In this document: in pieces, positions 38,572-48,544 of the stretch
Layout: every line of letters begins with the position of its first letter
Numbering within the stretch: the stretch's first letter is position 1
NCBI GenBank assembly: GCA_903892355.1
Contig: CAITIE010000011.1
Location: 1-64,000 of the forward strand
Reading direction: 5' to 3'
Origin: an uncultured Pirellula sp.
GTDB lineage: Bacteria; Planctomycetota; Planctomycetia; Pirellulales; Pirellulaceae
DNA length: 64,000 nt
Made by a program: the position numbers and the translations under genes
Notes under the pieces: model-generated
Told to the model about the DNA's origin: nothing
Databases searched by the model: none
Seen by the model: the letters and a program-made list of their open reading frames with translations, nothing else

Positions 38572-40458
38572 GTGATGTCACGGGAAGCGATTCGAGAGTT
38601 CTTAGAGCGGATGTGGAAGGGGATCTGCGAGCCATTTGTATGGTTTGCGGAGTACCTGGAGGCATTCAAGCACCGGTCTCTGCCCACCGACACTGTGGAT
38701 TCCGATCGGTCGACTCTTACGGGCAGTGTCGATGGGGAGGTGGAAGGTGAGCGACCTCGAAACGTGCGGGAGTACGTTCGACATTGGATCCAAATAGCCA
38801 GGAATGCTTGGCGTCGATTCATGGACCCGTTAGGTTCGGAGCATCTGGCGAGTGAGGATGGGCTCGAAACGTCGGTCACGATGAAAGATCGTTTGACCGA
38901 ATACAAATCGCAGTTGAAGCATCAGTTTGGGATCGAAGGGAACGAGATCGACCAACCAGAAGGCTCGGAGAAGGCCGACCCAACGCAACCTCGGGGGCTC
39001 GTTGGGATACTTTGGAGGCGTGTTTCGAGTTTTTGGAATTGGTTGACGTGGAGCAATCTTCAAGCATTCGTGCAATTGCATCGCCGCGAGAGTTTACTGG
39101 CGATTCCTGTCGTGCTGCTGCCCGGATTTCTGGCTTTGGTGGCCTTGACGCAATATTGGACTCGGACTGGTACCACAACGCGTTATGCGAAGGAGATGGC
39201 CGAGGCGGTAAAGGATGAAGAGTGGGGGCGTACAGCGAATCTGGGGAAGCGGTTACTGCAAGCGGCGGGACCGAGAGCCGTCGAGTGGACGTATGCGTTT
39301 GGTCAGGGACTCGCGGGAATCTCCATGCCGGTTGAAGCGGATTTGGTGTTCGAAGCCATCGCGCCCGACAACGACATCGGTTATCCGCGAGCGCATCAAA
39401 AGCGAGCCAAATGGTGGGCAGAGCGGTTCCGCGTTAGCCAGAACTCCGAGTATTTAACGCGCCTGCAGTGGCATCTGGTGCAGTCAGGTCAGCATCGCGA
39501 CGAAAAGTTGTACTTGATTGCGGCGGAGTACAACACGCTCATGGGTCGCTACGTGGATGCGTTGGTGCAAACCGAGCGGGCCGCTCAGTTGAACCCGATC
39601 CATTATTTTGATCTGGCCGATCTTTATCGGACGTTGGGAAATCGCGACGGAGGGATTCGAGCGATCCAGTTGGGCAAGTCCGAGTTTGCCAAGCGATTGG
39701 CGGCAGACCCTTTGAATGAAAGAGATCGGGTTTCGCTGGCAAAGGCATTGGCCAAGCAATCGCAGTACGATGAGGCCGAGCGATTGCTCCGCACGGGGAT
39801 CGATTTGCAAGATACTCAGGGGTTGCACCGCGCGCTCGGTGAGATCTATGGCATTTGGTTCGATCAGCAACAAGGCAAGCCGAACACCAAAATGGAATCG
39901 CAGTTAGGCCTTTTGGAGAAGGGACTCCGCGAGGATGGTGGATCTGCATCGCTCTATGACCGATTGCTGGGGATGTACGGGGCTGCGAATGAGGCGCAAA
40001 AGGAAACGGTGCGTCGCGTTGTGGAGCCTCTTTGCGAGAGTGGGCCTAATCCAGCGATGGCAATTTTCGCCATGAGCAGCATGCGGATCATGGACAATGA
40101 TTTTGTCGAGGCGGAGAGGTTGTTGCATCGTGCGTTGGCGTTGAAGCCAGACCTTGCCGCCGCGAAGAACAACCTTGCCTATCTGCTGCTGACGCAGTAT
40201 CCCGAACGGAATACAGAGGCGCTAAGGTTGGCATTGGAAGCGGTGGGAACGGCGCCTAGCGAAGCAAGTTTTCGGGAGACTCTGGGTTCCGCTCAATTAC
40301 GAAACGGTGATTTTGTGGGTGCTATCGTTGAATTGGAGAAGGCGTTACCGGCGGCCAGAAATAAGAAGTTGGTTCACGCGAAATTGGCCGAGGCCTATGA
40401 AAGCCTTGGGAAAAAAGAAATAGCAGAAGGACACCGTAAAGAAGCGGATGGACGATAG
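38572..40458 (+). CDS. Membrane-anchored TPR protein, paralogue of the preceding gene
   Basis: TM (LLAIPVVLLPGFLALVALTQY), TPRs (NNLAYLLLTQYPERNTEALRLALEAVGTAPSEASFRETLGSAQLRNGDFVGAIVELEKAL); shares IAPDN and WHLxQSGxxRDE motifs with 36915-38525. Confidence 0.8.
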   Translation: MMSREAIREFLERMWKGICEPFVWFAEYLEAFKHRSLPTDTVDSDRSTLTGSVDGEVEGERPRNVREYVRHWIQIARNAWRRFMDPLGSEHLASEDGLETSVTMKDRLTEYKSQLKHQFGIEGNEIDQPEGSEKADPTQPRGLVGILWRRVSSFWNWLTWSNLQAFVQLHRRESLLAIPVVLLPGFLALVALTQYWTRTGTTTRYAKEMAEAVKDEEWGRTANLGKRLLQAAGPRAVEWTYAFGQGLAGISMPVEADLVFEAIAPDNDIGYPRAHQKRAKWWAERFRVSQNSEYLTRLQWHLVQSGQHRDEKLYLIAAEYNTLMGRYVDALVQTERAAQLNPIHYFDLADLYRTLGNRDGGIRAIQLGKSEFAKRLAADPLNERDRVSLAKALAKQSQYDEAERLLRTGIDLQDTQGLHRALGEIYGIWFDQQQGKPNTKMESQLGLLEKGLREDGGSASLYDRLLGMYGAANEAQKETVRRVVEPLCESGPNPAMAIFAMSSMRIMDNDFVEAERLLHRALALKPDLAAAKNNLAYLLLTQYPERNTEALRLALEAVGTAPSEASFRETLGSAQLRNGDFVGAIVELEKALPAARNKKLVHAKLAEAYESLGKKEIAEGHRKEADGR

Positions 40459-40649
40459 ATTACAGGTTCTGTTATGTGTTCTGTGGGAAATGTATAGCTT
40501 AAGTTAAGGCTCGGTTAAGAAGGAACATTCTTTATTTTGCGGTGTTTGGGAGGTTTGCGCTGGATGGCGGACCGTTTTTCCGTTCACTCAACACATCCGG
40601 CGTTTAGTTCGACCTGAAGAATGTTTACTACCATCCGGTTTGTTTCATC

Positions 40650-41471
40650 ATGAGATTGTTTGTTGCGAGTTGTCTTTCTTTGTTAGCGTTGTGTGCCTTG
40701 CAATCAAAAGGCGAGGCCGAGATTGTGCTTACAACGTCGACTTACACTCAGAACTTCGATTCATTGGGTATCAACGCGACTGCCAACGCTTTTAGCTCTA
40801 CAGTGGGAACCATTTCACCGATTCCAAATTTAACCAGTTGGGATGGAGCGAAGGTCGGAGGTAACGGTACAACGAGCGTCGCCATGTCGATTAGCGACGG
40901 AAACTCCACTTCTGGAGGGATGTACAGTTTTGGTGCTGCAAGCGGTGCGGATCGTGCTTTGGGCGTGATTGCATCAGGAACAAACATCATGGGGTTTGGG
41001 TTCCAATTGCGGAATAACACTGGCACAACGATCACTGGGTTGGATATATCGTTCACACAGGAGAATTGGCGGTCTTCCACAACGTCTCAGAACACGGTTA
41101 CTGCGGGTTGGGCATTAGGCTCAGGGTCCATTACCTCTGCCAATTACATCACTGCGGTTGGGTTTAATGCAGTCTCGGGTTTGAACTTAGTTGGTCCTGC
41201 AGCGGTTGCTACAAATGGGGCTTTGAATGGAAACGATGTAGCAAATCAGGTAGCAAGGTCGGCTTCGATTACTGGGCTCACGCTCGCACAAGGGGACAGT
41301 ATCTTTTTCCGTTGGGTTGACGCAAACGATACGGGCAATGATGCGGGACTTGCCATTGACAATTTTTCATTGACCGCATTTTCATCATCAGCTGTTCCAG
41401 AACCTGCGACCCTTTCACTCCTGGGGGTCGCGATCGGACTCGGTGCCGTTGCTCGCTATCGTCGCAAATAG
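40650..41471 (+). CDS. PEP-CTERM sorting domain-containing secreted protein
   Basis: Signal peptide MRLFVASCLSLLALCALQSKGEAE; C-terminus AVPEPATLSLLGVAIGLGAVARYRRK. Confidence 0.9.
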   Translation: MRLFVASCLSLLALCALQSKGEAEIVLTTSTYTQNFDSLGINATANAFSSTVGTISPIPNLTSWDGAKVGGNGTTSVAMSISDGNSTSGGMYSFGAASGADRALGVIASGTNIMGFGFQLRNNTGTTITGLDISFTQENWRSSTTSQNTVTAGWALGSGSITSANYITAVGFNAVSGLNLVGPAAVATNGALNGNDVANQVARSASITGLTLAQGDSIFFRWVDANDTGNDAGLAIDNFSLTAFSSSAVPEPATLSLLGVAIGLGAVARYRRK

Positions 41472-41510
41472 ACAACGCTGAGACTTCCGTCGTTTGTTGA
41501 TCAAACGAAA

Positions 41511-41542
41511 AAGGCCACCCGCGAAAACGGGTGGCCTTTTTC
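41511..41542 (+). terminator. Rho-independent terminator after the PEP-CTERM gene
   Basis: AAGGCCACCCG-cgaaaa-CGGGTGGCCTTTTTC. Confidence 0.85.
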
Positions 41543-41689
41543 ATTTCAGGGAAGCAAGAATATTGTTTTAGCGAAAGCGTATCGTCGTTGGTTTGACGGT
41601 TTCGTTTTCATGGTCAGTGAAGCAACGCTCCTGTTCATCATCGATCCAATTGCTTGAAGAGTGATGCTCGGGGCTGTAGCGAAGGGCTA

Positions 41690-42589
41690 TTCGTGTGGGT
41701 TCGATGCTCGCTCGAGCGGGGAATGAAACGCAGTTGGACCTTTTTGCAGGCAAGGAGGAACAGCAGCGAGTGCTAGTGCGAATGTAAACGATTCGACGAT
41801 CGGGCGTTGGAAAAAGGTATTGATCGCGAAAATGCTGATGACCAGAACCAATGTCAGTTGCATGAGCATTTCGCAGAACCGACGCAGTCCTGTTTCGAAA
41901 TTCGTTTCCGGAGCCTACGACTGAAGATGTTCGCCAATTTTCCCCAGTTCTGTCTCGGAGCCTGTCTTTGCGACCAGGACGCGTGCTGTTCCGCTGATGA
42001 CGTGTGTTCCTTCGTAGACGCAGACGTTCGGCTGGGGGACTTCTGGCGATTGTTCTCCGGTCGTTATAAAGGCCTCCTTTTCAGCGGGGTAGCTTTCGCC
42101 GGTCAGTTCCGATTCGTCGATGAACAAGTCCCTGGCTTCGAGGAGAAGTCCATCTCCGGGGATGGCGTCGCCGGCATTGAGCAAGATTACATCGCCAGCA
42201 ACGACTCGGTCGGAGGGTAGTTCGACTGCGTTGCCATTTCGCAGGACGGTACTGTGGGTTTGACTCACCTCGAGGAGGGCTGCCAATGCATGGGCCGCGC
42301 GGCGTTCTTGCCAGAATCCCATCAGCGTGCTCATCGCGATCACCCCGAATACGATCAGGGCATCAAGTCGATCTCCGAGGGACGCCGAGATCGACATCGC
42401 CACCAATAGCAGAAGCACAAGCGGGCTTCGAAATTGTCTTAAGAAGAGTCGGAGGTCGCTGTCTCGAGCGTGGAGCGAAGCCCCCTTGCGGGATTGGGCG
42501 AGCCTCCGGGATGCTTCGGCTCCCGAAAGTCCCTCCGGTGATGATTGCAACCGGTCAAAAGCGGCCTCTGGAGTTGCAGCCAATAGCAT
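41690..42589 (-). pseudogene. Truncated, frameshifted P-type (MgtA-like) cation-transporting ATPase remnant
   Basis: ORF 41915..42589 encodes the N-terminus (DALIVFGVIAMSTLMGFWQERRAAHALAALLEVSQTHSTVLRNG...VVAGDVILLNAGDAIPGDGLLLEARDLFIDESELTGES). A different frame continues MLMQLTLVLVISIFAINTFFQRPIVESFTFALALAAV (ORF 41687..41869), then homology ends before the DKTGT phosphorylation motif. Confidence 0.85.
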
Positions 42590-42628
42590 AGGGCTTGGGG
42601 AGGTGGCTTTAGGTTTTCCGCTGTTATA

Positions 42629-43633
42629 TCACCGCGATGGCTTGCTCTCATTTCCTGTGGCCTTGAGCATCGCGAGATCGTGGTCAACCATGATTCCTGC
42701 GAGTTCGGCGAGGCTCGTTTGCGGTACCCATCCTAGCTTATCTTTGGCATGCGTGGCATCGCCGAGCAGGTTTTCTGGGTCGGCTGGTCGAGCGAACCTG
42801 GGATCGAGTCGATAGTATTGACGCCAATCGAGTCCGACATGTTCGAATGCGAGTTGCATGAAGTCGCGGACCGTATGGGAGCGTCCGGTTGCTAGCACAT
42901 AATCGTCAGGCTCTTCTTGTTGGAGCATGCGCCACATGGCATCCACAAACTCTGCGGCATAACCCCAATCGCGAGCGGAATCGATGGAGCCCATTAGCAA
43001 CTCCCGTTGCAGGCCCATCTTGATCCTCGCGGCGGCCAAGCTGATTTTCCGTGTTACGAAATTTTCGGCTCGCCGGGGACTCTCGTGGTTGAAGCAGATC
43101 GCATTGCAGAAATAGAGTCCGTGCGATTGCCGATAGATCTTGACCATCTGCGTCGCAAACGCCTTGGCCGCACCGTAGGGAGAATTTGGATTCATCGGCG
43201 TATGTTCATTCTGTGGAATGACGGCTGGCGTCCCAAATATCTCGCGGCTACTGGCGTGCACGAAGCGGGGTGGAGACGGCTGGTCACGAAGGATTTCGAG
43301 GATGCGCAGCGTTCCGATAGCGGTCAATTCGCAGGTGCTTTCGGGGATTTCAAAGCTGATCCCGACGTGAGATTGCCCGGCGAGATGATAGAACTCGGTC
43401 GGTTGTACCCGCGTGATAATTCGACGGAGGGACGTGACATCCGATAAATCGGAGTAGTGCAGAAACAGGCGTTTGCGATAGACCGACTCATCGCGGTATT
43501 GCTGGTCGATGCGAGGTCGTTCAAGTGTGCTGCTGCGTCGAACGATGCCATGGACCTCGTACCCCTTGCTCAGCAGCAGCTCGGATAGATACGATCCATC
43601 TTGGCCGGTAATACCGGTGATCAATGCACGCAT
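42629..43633 (-). CDS. GDP-mannose 4,6-dehydratase-like SDR (paralogue 2)
   Basis: [77 protein letters not shown]. Confidence 0.85.
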   Translation of the reverse strand: MRALITGITGQDGSYLSELLLSKGYEVHGIVRRSSTLERPRIDQQYRDESVYRKRLFLHYSDLSDVTSLRRIITRVQPTEFYHLAGQSHVGISFEIPESTCELTAIGTLRILEILRDQPSPPRFVHASSREIFGTPAVIPQNEHTPMNPNSPYGAAKAFATQMVKIYRQSHGLYFCNAICFNHESPRRAENFVTRKISLAAARIKMGLQRELLMGSIDSARDWGYAAEFVDAMWRMLQQEEPDDYVLATGRSHTVRDFMQLAFEHVGLDWRQYYRLDPRFARPADPENLLGDATHAKDKLGWVPQTSLAELAGIMVDHDLAMLKATGNESKPSR

Positions 43634-43728
43634 GTGCAAACCCTGAAATTAATTGATGTATCCATGGTGGATGGAGCGAGTCGCCCTTAGACCTTAATTC
43701 TTTCGAAGGGATGAATACGGTCGAGCGA

Positions 43729-44742
43729 TCAGACGCTAAACGAGTTGCTGTGAAGTTCTCTCTGAGCCAGTTCCAGGTCGTGTTCGACCATGATTCGAGC
43801 CAGTTCGCGAGCGTCTGTTGCGGGTGACCAGCCAAGTTTTGATTTCGCTTTGCTGGGATCGCCGAGGAGCAAATCGACTTCGGCTGGGCGGAAGTACCTC
43901 GGATCGATTTCCACAAACTTGTCCCATTCCAGGTCGAGTTCGCCGAATACCATGTCTAGGAATTCGCGGATCGAATACGTCTCGCCGGTGGCGACGACGA
44001 AGTCATCGGGTTCGCTGTGTTGCAGCATCAGCCACATCGCTTCGACGTAGTCCTTCGCGTATCCCCAATCCCGTTTCGAGTCGAGATTTCCGAGGTAGAG
44101 TTTCTTTTGCAATCCGAGCTTGATCCGAGTCGCGGCCCGTGTAATTTTTCGGGTGACGAAGGTTTCGCCGCGTCGAGGGGATTCGTGGTTGAAGAGAATG
44201 CCGTTGCTAGCAAACAGCCCGTAGCTGCGTCGGTAGTTGACGGTTTGGAAGAATGCGTAGACCTTCGCGCACGCGTATGGGCTTTGCGGGTTGAACGGGG
44301 TGGTTTCGCTTTGGGGCGTTTCTAAGACAGCGCCATACATCTCGGACGAGCTCGCTTGGTAAACCCGTGTCTGTTTGCGCTTGTTGAGGATGCGGGCTGC
44401 TTCGAGGACATTGAGGGCGCCGACACCGTCAGTCATCAACGTGTACACCGGCTGATCGAACGAAACCCGAACGTGGCTCTGCGCTCCTAGGTTGTAGATT
44501 TCGTCCGGTTCGAGTTCCAGCACCAGGTTGGTGAGTGCTTGACCGTCGGTCAAATCGCCGTAGTGGAGAAGCAATCGCGGGTTTTCGTGGATATCTTTGT
44601 AGAGGTGGTCGATCCGGCCGGTGGTGAAGCTGCTGCTGCGACGCACAAGTCCGTGAACGGTGTAGCCTTTATTGAGTAAGAGCTCTGCCAAGTAGGAGCC
44701 GTCTTGGCCGGTGATGCCGGTGATGAGTGCAGATTTGGTCAT
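43729..44742 (-). CDS. gmd: GDP-mannose 4,6-dehydratase
   Basis: [107 protein letters not shown]. Confidence 0.95.
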   Translation of the reverse strand: MTKSALITGITGQDGSYLAELLLNKGYTVHGLVRRSSSFTTGRIDHLYKDIHENPRLLLHYGDLTDGQALTNLVLELEPDEIYNLGAQSHVRVSFDQPVYTLMTDGVGALNVLEAARILNKRKQTRVYQASSSEMYGAVLETPQSETTPFNPQSPYACAKVYAFFQTVNYRRSYGLFASNGILFNHESPRRGETFVTRKITRAATRIKLGLQKKLYLGNLDSKRDWGYAKDYVEAMWLMLQHSEPDDFVVATGETYSIREFLDMVFGELDLEWDKFVEIDPRYFRPAEVDLLLGDPSKAKSKLGWSPATDARELARIMVEHDLELAQRELHSNSFSV

Positions 44743-44875
44743 TGTTTCTTCGGGTTGGTGCCGTCTCTTGAAAAGGTTGGGTTTGGTGCCAATGCTCGGT
44801 GGGATGGATTGTGGGCGGTTGTTTTGGGAGTGCTAGGTCGCTCGATGGCTGCTGTTAGCGTACTTAATCGATGAT

Positions 44876-45853
44876 TTACTGACTACGGAGATTGCCGTTA
44901 GAGAGCCCGGTTAAAAAGTCTTCATAGGCGAGTTTCAGGCCCTCTCCTAGTTCGATGGTTGGGGTCCAACCGGTTGCTTGCATGAGCGATGTGTCGGTCA
45001 GCTTTCGCGGGGTCCCATCGGGTTTGGAGGGATCCGTCAAAATCTGCCCTTGGTAACCGATGGTTCGAGCCACGAGGTTCGCAAGTTCCAGGATGGAGAT
45101 GTCCGTGCTGGACCCGACATTCACCCAGTCCGGAGGATTATGGATCGAGATCAGATGTAGCAACGCATCCGCAAGGTCGTCGACATACAGGAATTCGCGA
45201 CGTGGTTTACCGGTGCCCCAGATGGAGATTGTTTCTGCACCGTTGATCTTGGCTTCGTGGAATCGGCGAATTAAACCTGGGATCACGTGGCTGTGGTTGG
45301 GGTGGTAGTTATCCCCTGTGCCATACAAATTGGTGGGCATCGCGGAATGGAATAACACACCATACTGTTTGCGATAGTACTGGCAGAGTTTCAGTCCCAC
45401 GATCTTGGCGAGCGCGTAGGCCTCGTTGGTTTCCTCAAGAGGCGATGTCAGCAAGTACTCTTCGCGGATCGGTTGTGGAGCCATGCGAGGGTAGATGCAG
45501 GTTGAGCCTAGGTAGAGAAATCGTTTGACCCCGAGTTCGTATGCGGCGGTGATGGTCGCTATCGCCATCTGAACGTTTTCTGAGAGGAACTCGACCGGGT
45601 AGGTCGCGTTTGCAATGATACCTCCGACGCGGGAGGCCGCGAAAACGATGGCGTCTGGGCGGTTCGCCTCGAGGAAGGCGCGAACGTCGCTCTCCCTCGT
45701 CAGATCCAATTGTTCCCTTGGAGCTGTGATAACCTGGATGTGAGGGTGCTTGCGGGCCAACAAGCGGCAGAACGCGGAGCCGACCATTCCCCGATGGCCG
45801 GTCACAAAGATCTTTTGGTAGGGGAGTTCCATGATTGAGCCTGTGTTTGTCAC
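44876..45853 (-). CDS. fcl: GDP-L-fucose synthase
   Basis: KIFVTGHRGMVGSAFCRLL, VGGIIANATYPVEFLSENVQMA, LGSTCIYPRMAPQPIREEYLLTSPLEETNEAYALAKI, MPTNLYGTGDNYHPNHSHVIPGLIRRFHEA. Confidence 0.95.
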   Translation of the reverse strand: MTNTGSIMELPYQKIFVTGHRGMVGSAFCRLLARKHPHIQVITAPREQLDLTRESDVRAFLEANRPDAIVFAASRVGGIIANATYPVEFLSENVQMAIATITAAYELGVKRFLYLGSTCIYPRMAPQPIREEYLLTSPLEETNEAYALAKIVGLKLCQYYRKQYGVLFHSAMPTNLYGTGDNYHPNHSHVIPGLIRRFHEAKINGAETISIWGTGKPRREFLYVDDLADALLHLISIHNPPDWVNVGSSTDISILELANLVARTIGYQGQILTDPSKPDGTPRKLTDTSLMQATGWTPTIELGEGLKLAYEDFLTGLSNGNLRSQ

Positions 45854-46155
45854 CGCGAAACACTCGAATAGCGGATCGCTCTCCGGTCCAGTTTAATTCC
45901 CCGTGGGAACGCGACAATGTTGGGGCATTCCAATGTGCAATCCGGTCGAGGAAACGCTGAGTCCGTGAAACTTCTGTCCCAATGCAGCTTGAGGATATGG
46001 TTTTTAAAGGTTGAACCAAAATCGATACCTCGGACAATACGAATTTTCGGCCTTCGGTACAATATCCGTTGTGATGGGGCCGAGAAGGTCTCGTTTTGTG
46101 CGGAAAAAACAGGGTTATTCGCAGAACTTAACGTCAAAACGAAAAGATTGAGTGC

Positions 46156-46530
46156 ATGGAAATCTATCCGGTTGGTTTGGAGAAGACCGATTCCCGCTGT
46201 TTGCGAATCACCTGGAGCGACGGCCAAATTCTGGATATCCCGTTTGGCAAGTTGCGGGGAGCGTGTCCGTGCGCAACCTGCAAGGAGAAGAAAAAGGGGG
46301 AAGCCGCTCGGCCGAAGAGCAGTCTCAGCATTTTGTCTGCCGCCGAAGCGGTACCGCTCGATATTGCCCAGATGCGGCCCGTTGGAAATTACGCCTACAA
46401 TGTCGCTTTTTCGGATGGGCACAGTTCGGGTCTGTTTACAATAGAGCTATTGCGAGGGTTGGGGGAAGCGACGGTCACTGTGGCTTCCGATTCCGCCAAC
46501 TCTGTACCCGAGATGCGTTCGAATACGTGA
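46156..46530 (+). CDS. DUF971 (gamma-butyrobetaine hydroxylase-like N-terminal) domain protein
   Basis: RCLRITWSDGQILDIPFGKLRGACPCATCKEKKKGEA...VGNYAYNVAFSDGHSSGLFTIELLRGL. Confidence 0.85.
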   Translation: MEIYPVGLEKTDSRCLRITWSDGQILDIPFGKLRGACPCATCKEKKKGEAARPKSSLSILSAAEAVPLDIAQMRPVGNYAYNVAFSDGHSSGLFTIELLRGLGEATVTVASDSANSVPEMRSNT

Positions 46531-46613
46531 GATGGGCCGTCGGGAACGACTGCGTGTTCTTCTGTGTTTCGAGTGGGCCTCGCGAGTACTCTTGGATCTA
46601 CGAGAAGCTCTTG

Positions 46614-47105
46614 ATGCGTTCACGAACAGTCGGTTCTACTTCGTCAATCAATCCGCCTCGTTCCGAAATCGAGTCGGGGCTCGATTTGCTGGTTGTGGGT
46701 TGGCAAGAGCGAGTAGCGCTCCCCGAATTTTCGCTCGAAGGAGTGGCTTGCAAACTGGACTCAGGGGCTGCGATTTCTTCCTTGCATGTTCAGAGCCTGC
46801 GGTATGTGCGTCGAGCAGGTTGGGACTGGGTGCAGTTTGAGATTGGAACCGAGTTCGGCTTGCTCGATTCTCTGATGCTCTGTGAGTCTCGTCTTTCTGG
46901 AATGAAGCGGATTCAATCGTCGAGCGGACACCTGACGGTTCGGCCCGTGGTGGAGACCATGCTTTCTCTCGGTGGTTTTCACTGGGCAGTGGAGTTGACG
47001 TTAACGTGCCGCAAGCAGATGCAGTTTCCGCTGCTCGTGGGGCGCAATGCGATTGAGGGACGCTGTTTGATCGACTGCGGCCGGACATTCCTCGCGTCGA
47101 GATAG
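46614..47105 (+). CDS. Putative ATP-dependent zinc protease / retropepsin-like (RimK-associated) domain protein
   Basis: VVGWQERVALPEFSLEGVACKLDSGAAISSLHV...MQFPLLVGRNAIEGRCLIDCGRTFLASR. Long ORF 46152..47105 trimmed to the homologous part. Confidence 0.75.
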   Translation: MRSRTVGSTSSINPPRSEIESGLDLLVVGWQERVALPEFSLEGVACKLDSGAAISSLHVQSLRYVRRAGWDWVQFEIGTEFGLLDSLMLCESRLSGMKRIQSSSGHLTVRPVVETMLSLGGFHWAVELTLTCRKQMQFPLLVGRNAIEGRCLIDCGRTFLASR

Positions 47106-47205
47106 ACGCTAACCGATGGCTTTCGTCTCTCCCCCTCCGCGTCCCCGCGCCTCCGCGTGAACCAAAAGCCGTTACCCAATTCCTGAATATTACTGTCGGC
47201 TGAGG

Positions 47206-47305
47206 AGGAATGGGCAGTGGGCAGTGGGGAATGGGGAATGGGGAATGAGGAATGGAGAATGGAGAATGGAGAATGGGGAATGGAAAATGGAAAATGGAAA
47301 ATAGG
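47206..47305. repeat. Heptanucleotide tandem array (GGGAATG / GGAGAATG / GGAAAATG)
   Basis: GGGCAGTGGGCAGTGGGGAATGGGGAATGGGGAATGAGGAATGGAGAATGGAGAATGGAGAATGGGGAATGGAAAATGGAAAATGGAAAAT between convergent genes. Confidence 0.93.
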
Positions 47306-47309
47306 GCGG

Positions 47310-48434
47310 TCATGCTCGCTGTAGCTGTTTCAGTGTCCAATCGGCCAGTTCGTTGAGAACCGGGTCGGGGTGGTCCAGGAATGGCAAGATCGCTTGGGCT
47401 GCATCTTGATTCCGCGTGTTGGCGGCGACGATCATCGCGTTTCGCTGCATGCCTGCCAAGCGTGTGCGCCAGAACGGCGTGTGTCGGAATTGTTTGCGAA
47501 AATCCTCGTCCGAAAGGGTCAGCCAAAAGATCGGATCTGTTTTTTGGGACCAATTCGACGGTCGTAACGGTTCCGCGACGTGTGCGTCACGTTTTCGATT
47601 CCACGGGCAAACGGTTTGGCATGCATCGCATCCGAATAACCAGTCCTGGATACCCTGCCGCTTTTCTAGCGGGATAGGGCCGCGATGCTCGATGGTCCAG
47701 TAGCTGATACAGCGAGTTGCATCTAAGACACGAGGTTTCACGAACGCCTCGGTCGGGCACGCATCTAGGCATGCGGTGCATGAGCCGCAATGGTCGCTAT
47801 TGCCCTCGGTGAATCCTTTACGTCCTGTTTCCTCGGAACCTTCTGTTTCCTCGGAACCTAAATCGGCTTGGGCAAGAACGGCTGCCAGGAAAAAGTAGCT
47901 ACCAAGTTTCCGGTTGAGGAGCAGCGTGTTTTTCCCGATCCATCCGAGGTTGGCTCGAGCGGCAAAGTACCGTTCTAGCAGCGGAGCGGTATCGACGACG
48001 CCCCGTGTGACTGTGCCCGGAAACATCGTTTGGATGGACTTGACCAGGATTCGAAGGCGATCGTGGATCCAGTCGTGGTAATCGATGGAACCAGAAGCAT
48101 AAGACGCGATGGTGCCGGCGGAGCGATTATTAGGTGCCGATTCTCCGACGCTCGTGTTGCCGGTAGTTTTGCGAGGAGTGGTTCTCGGATGCGAAGCATA
48201 GGGGAGCGCCAGCATCATGAGCGACTTGCAACCAGGCAACACGCCTTCGGGATGTCGGTAGGCATCCAAGCGAGATGCGATGTAGTCCATCGATCCCGCG
48301 TAGCCATTTTCAACCCAGGATTGAAGGTGGTCGAACTCTGTCGTCCCTTTGGCTGGGACAAATCCAATCACCTCGAATCCTAACTCGGCGGCTTGATCGC
48401 GAAGCTGTTGCCGAGCTAATTGCTGCAGGATCAT
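47310..48434 (-). CDS. queG: Epoxyqueuosine reductase
   Basis: LGFEVIGFVPAK, GVVDTAPLLERYFAARANLGWIGKNTLLLN, CGSCTACLDACPTEAF, FGCDACQTVCPWNRK. ORF opens at 48518; MILQQ at 48434 preferred. Confidence 0.92.
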   Translation of the reverse strand: MILQQLARQQLRDQAAELGFEVIGFVPAKGTTEFDHLQSWVENGYAGSMDYIASRLDAYRHPEGVLPGCKSLMMLALPYASHPRTTPRKTTGNTSVGESAPNNRSAGTIASYASGSIDYHDWIHDRLRILVKSIQTMFPGTVTRGVVDTAPLLERYFAARANLGWIGKNTLLLNRKLGSYFFLAAVLAQADLGSEETEGSEETGRKGFTEGNSDHCGSCTACLDACPTEAFVKPRVLDATRCISYWTIEHRGPIPLEKRQGIQDWLFGCDACQTVCPWNRKRDAHVAEPLRPSNWSQKTDPIFWLTLSDEDFRKQFRHTPFWRTRLAGMQRNAMIVAANTRNQDAAQAILPFLDHPDPVLNELADWTLKQLQRA

Positions 48435-48544
48435 TCGTAGGATCAGAGAGTAGTGTAAGGGGTTCAGGTGTCGAGACGAAGCGATGCTAGTTGATCTCGG
48501 CGTGTGTGTTTCGCTCAATCATCTCAATCAGTACGTGCGATGCT

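Noticed and set aside
46152-46613. 5' part of the 317-aa ORF 46152..47105
   Set aside because: Overlaps the DUF971 gene in another frame; protease-like homology begins only after ~46614.
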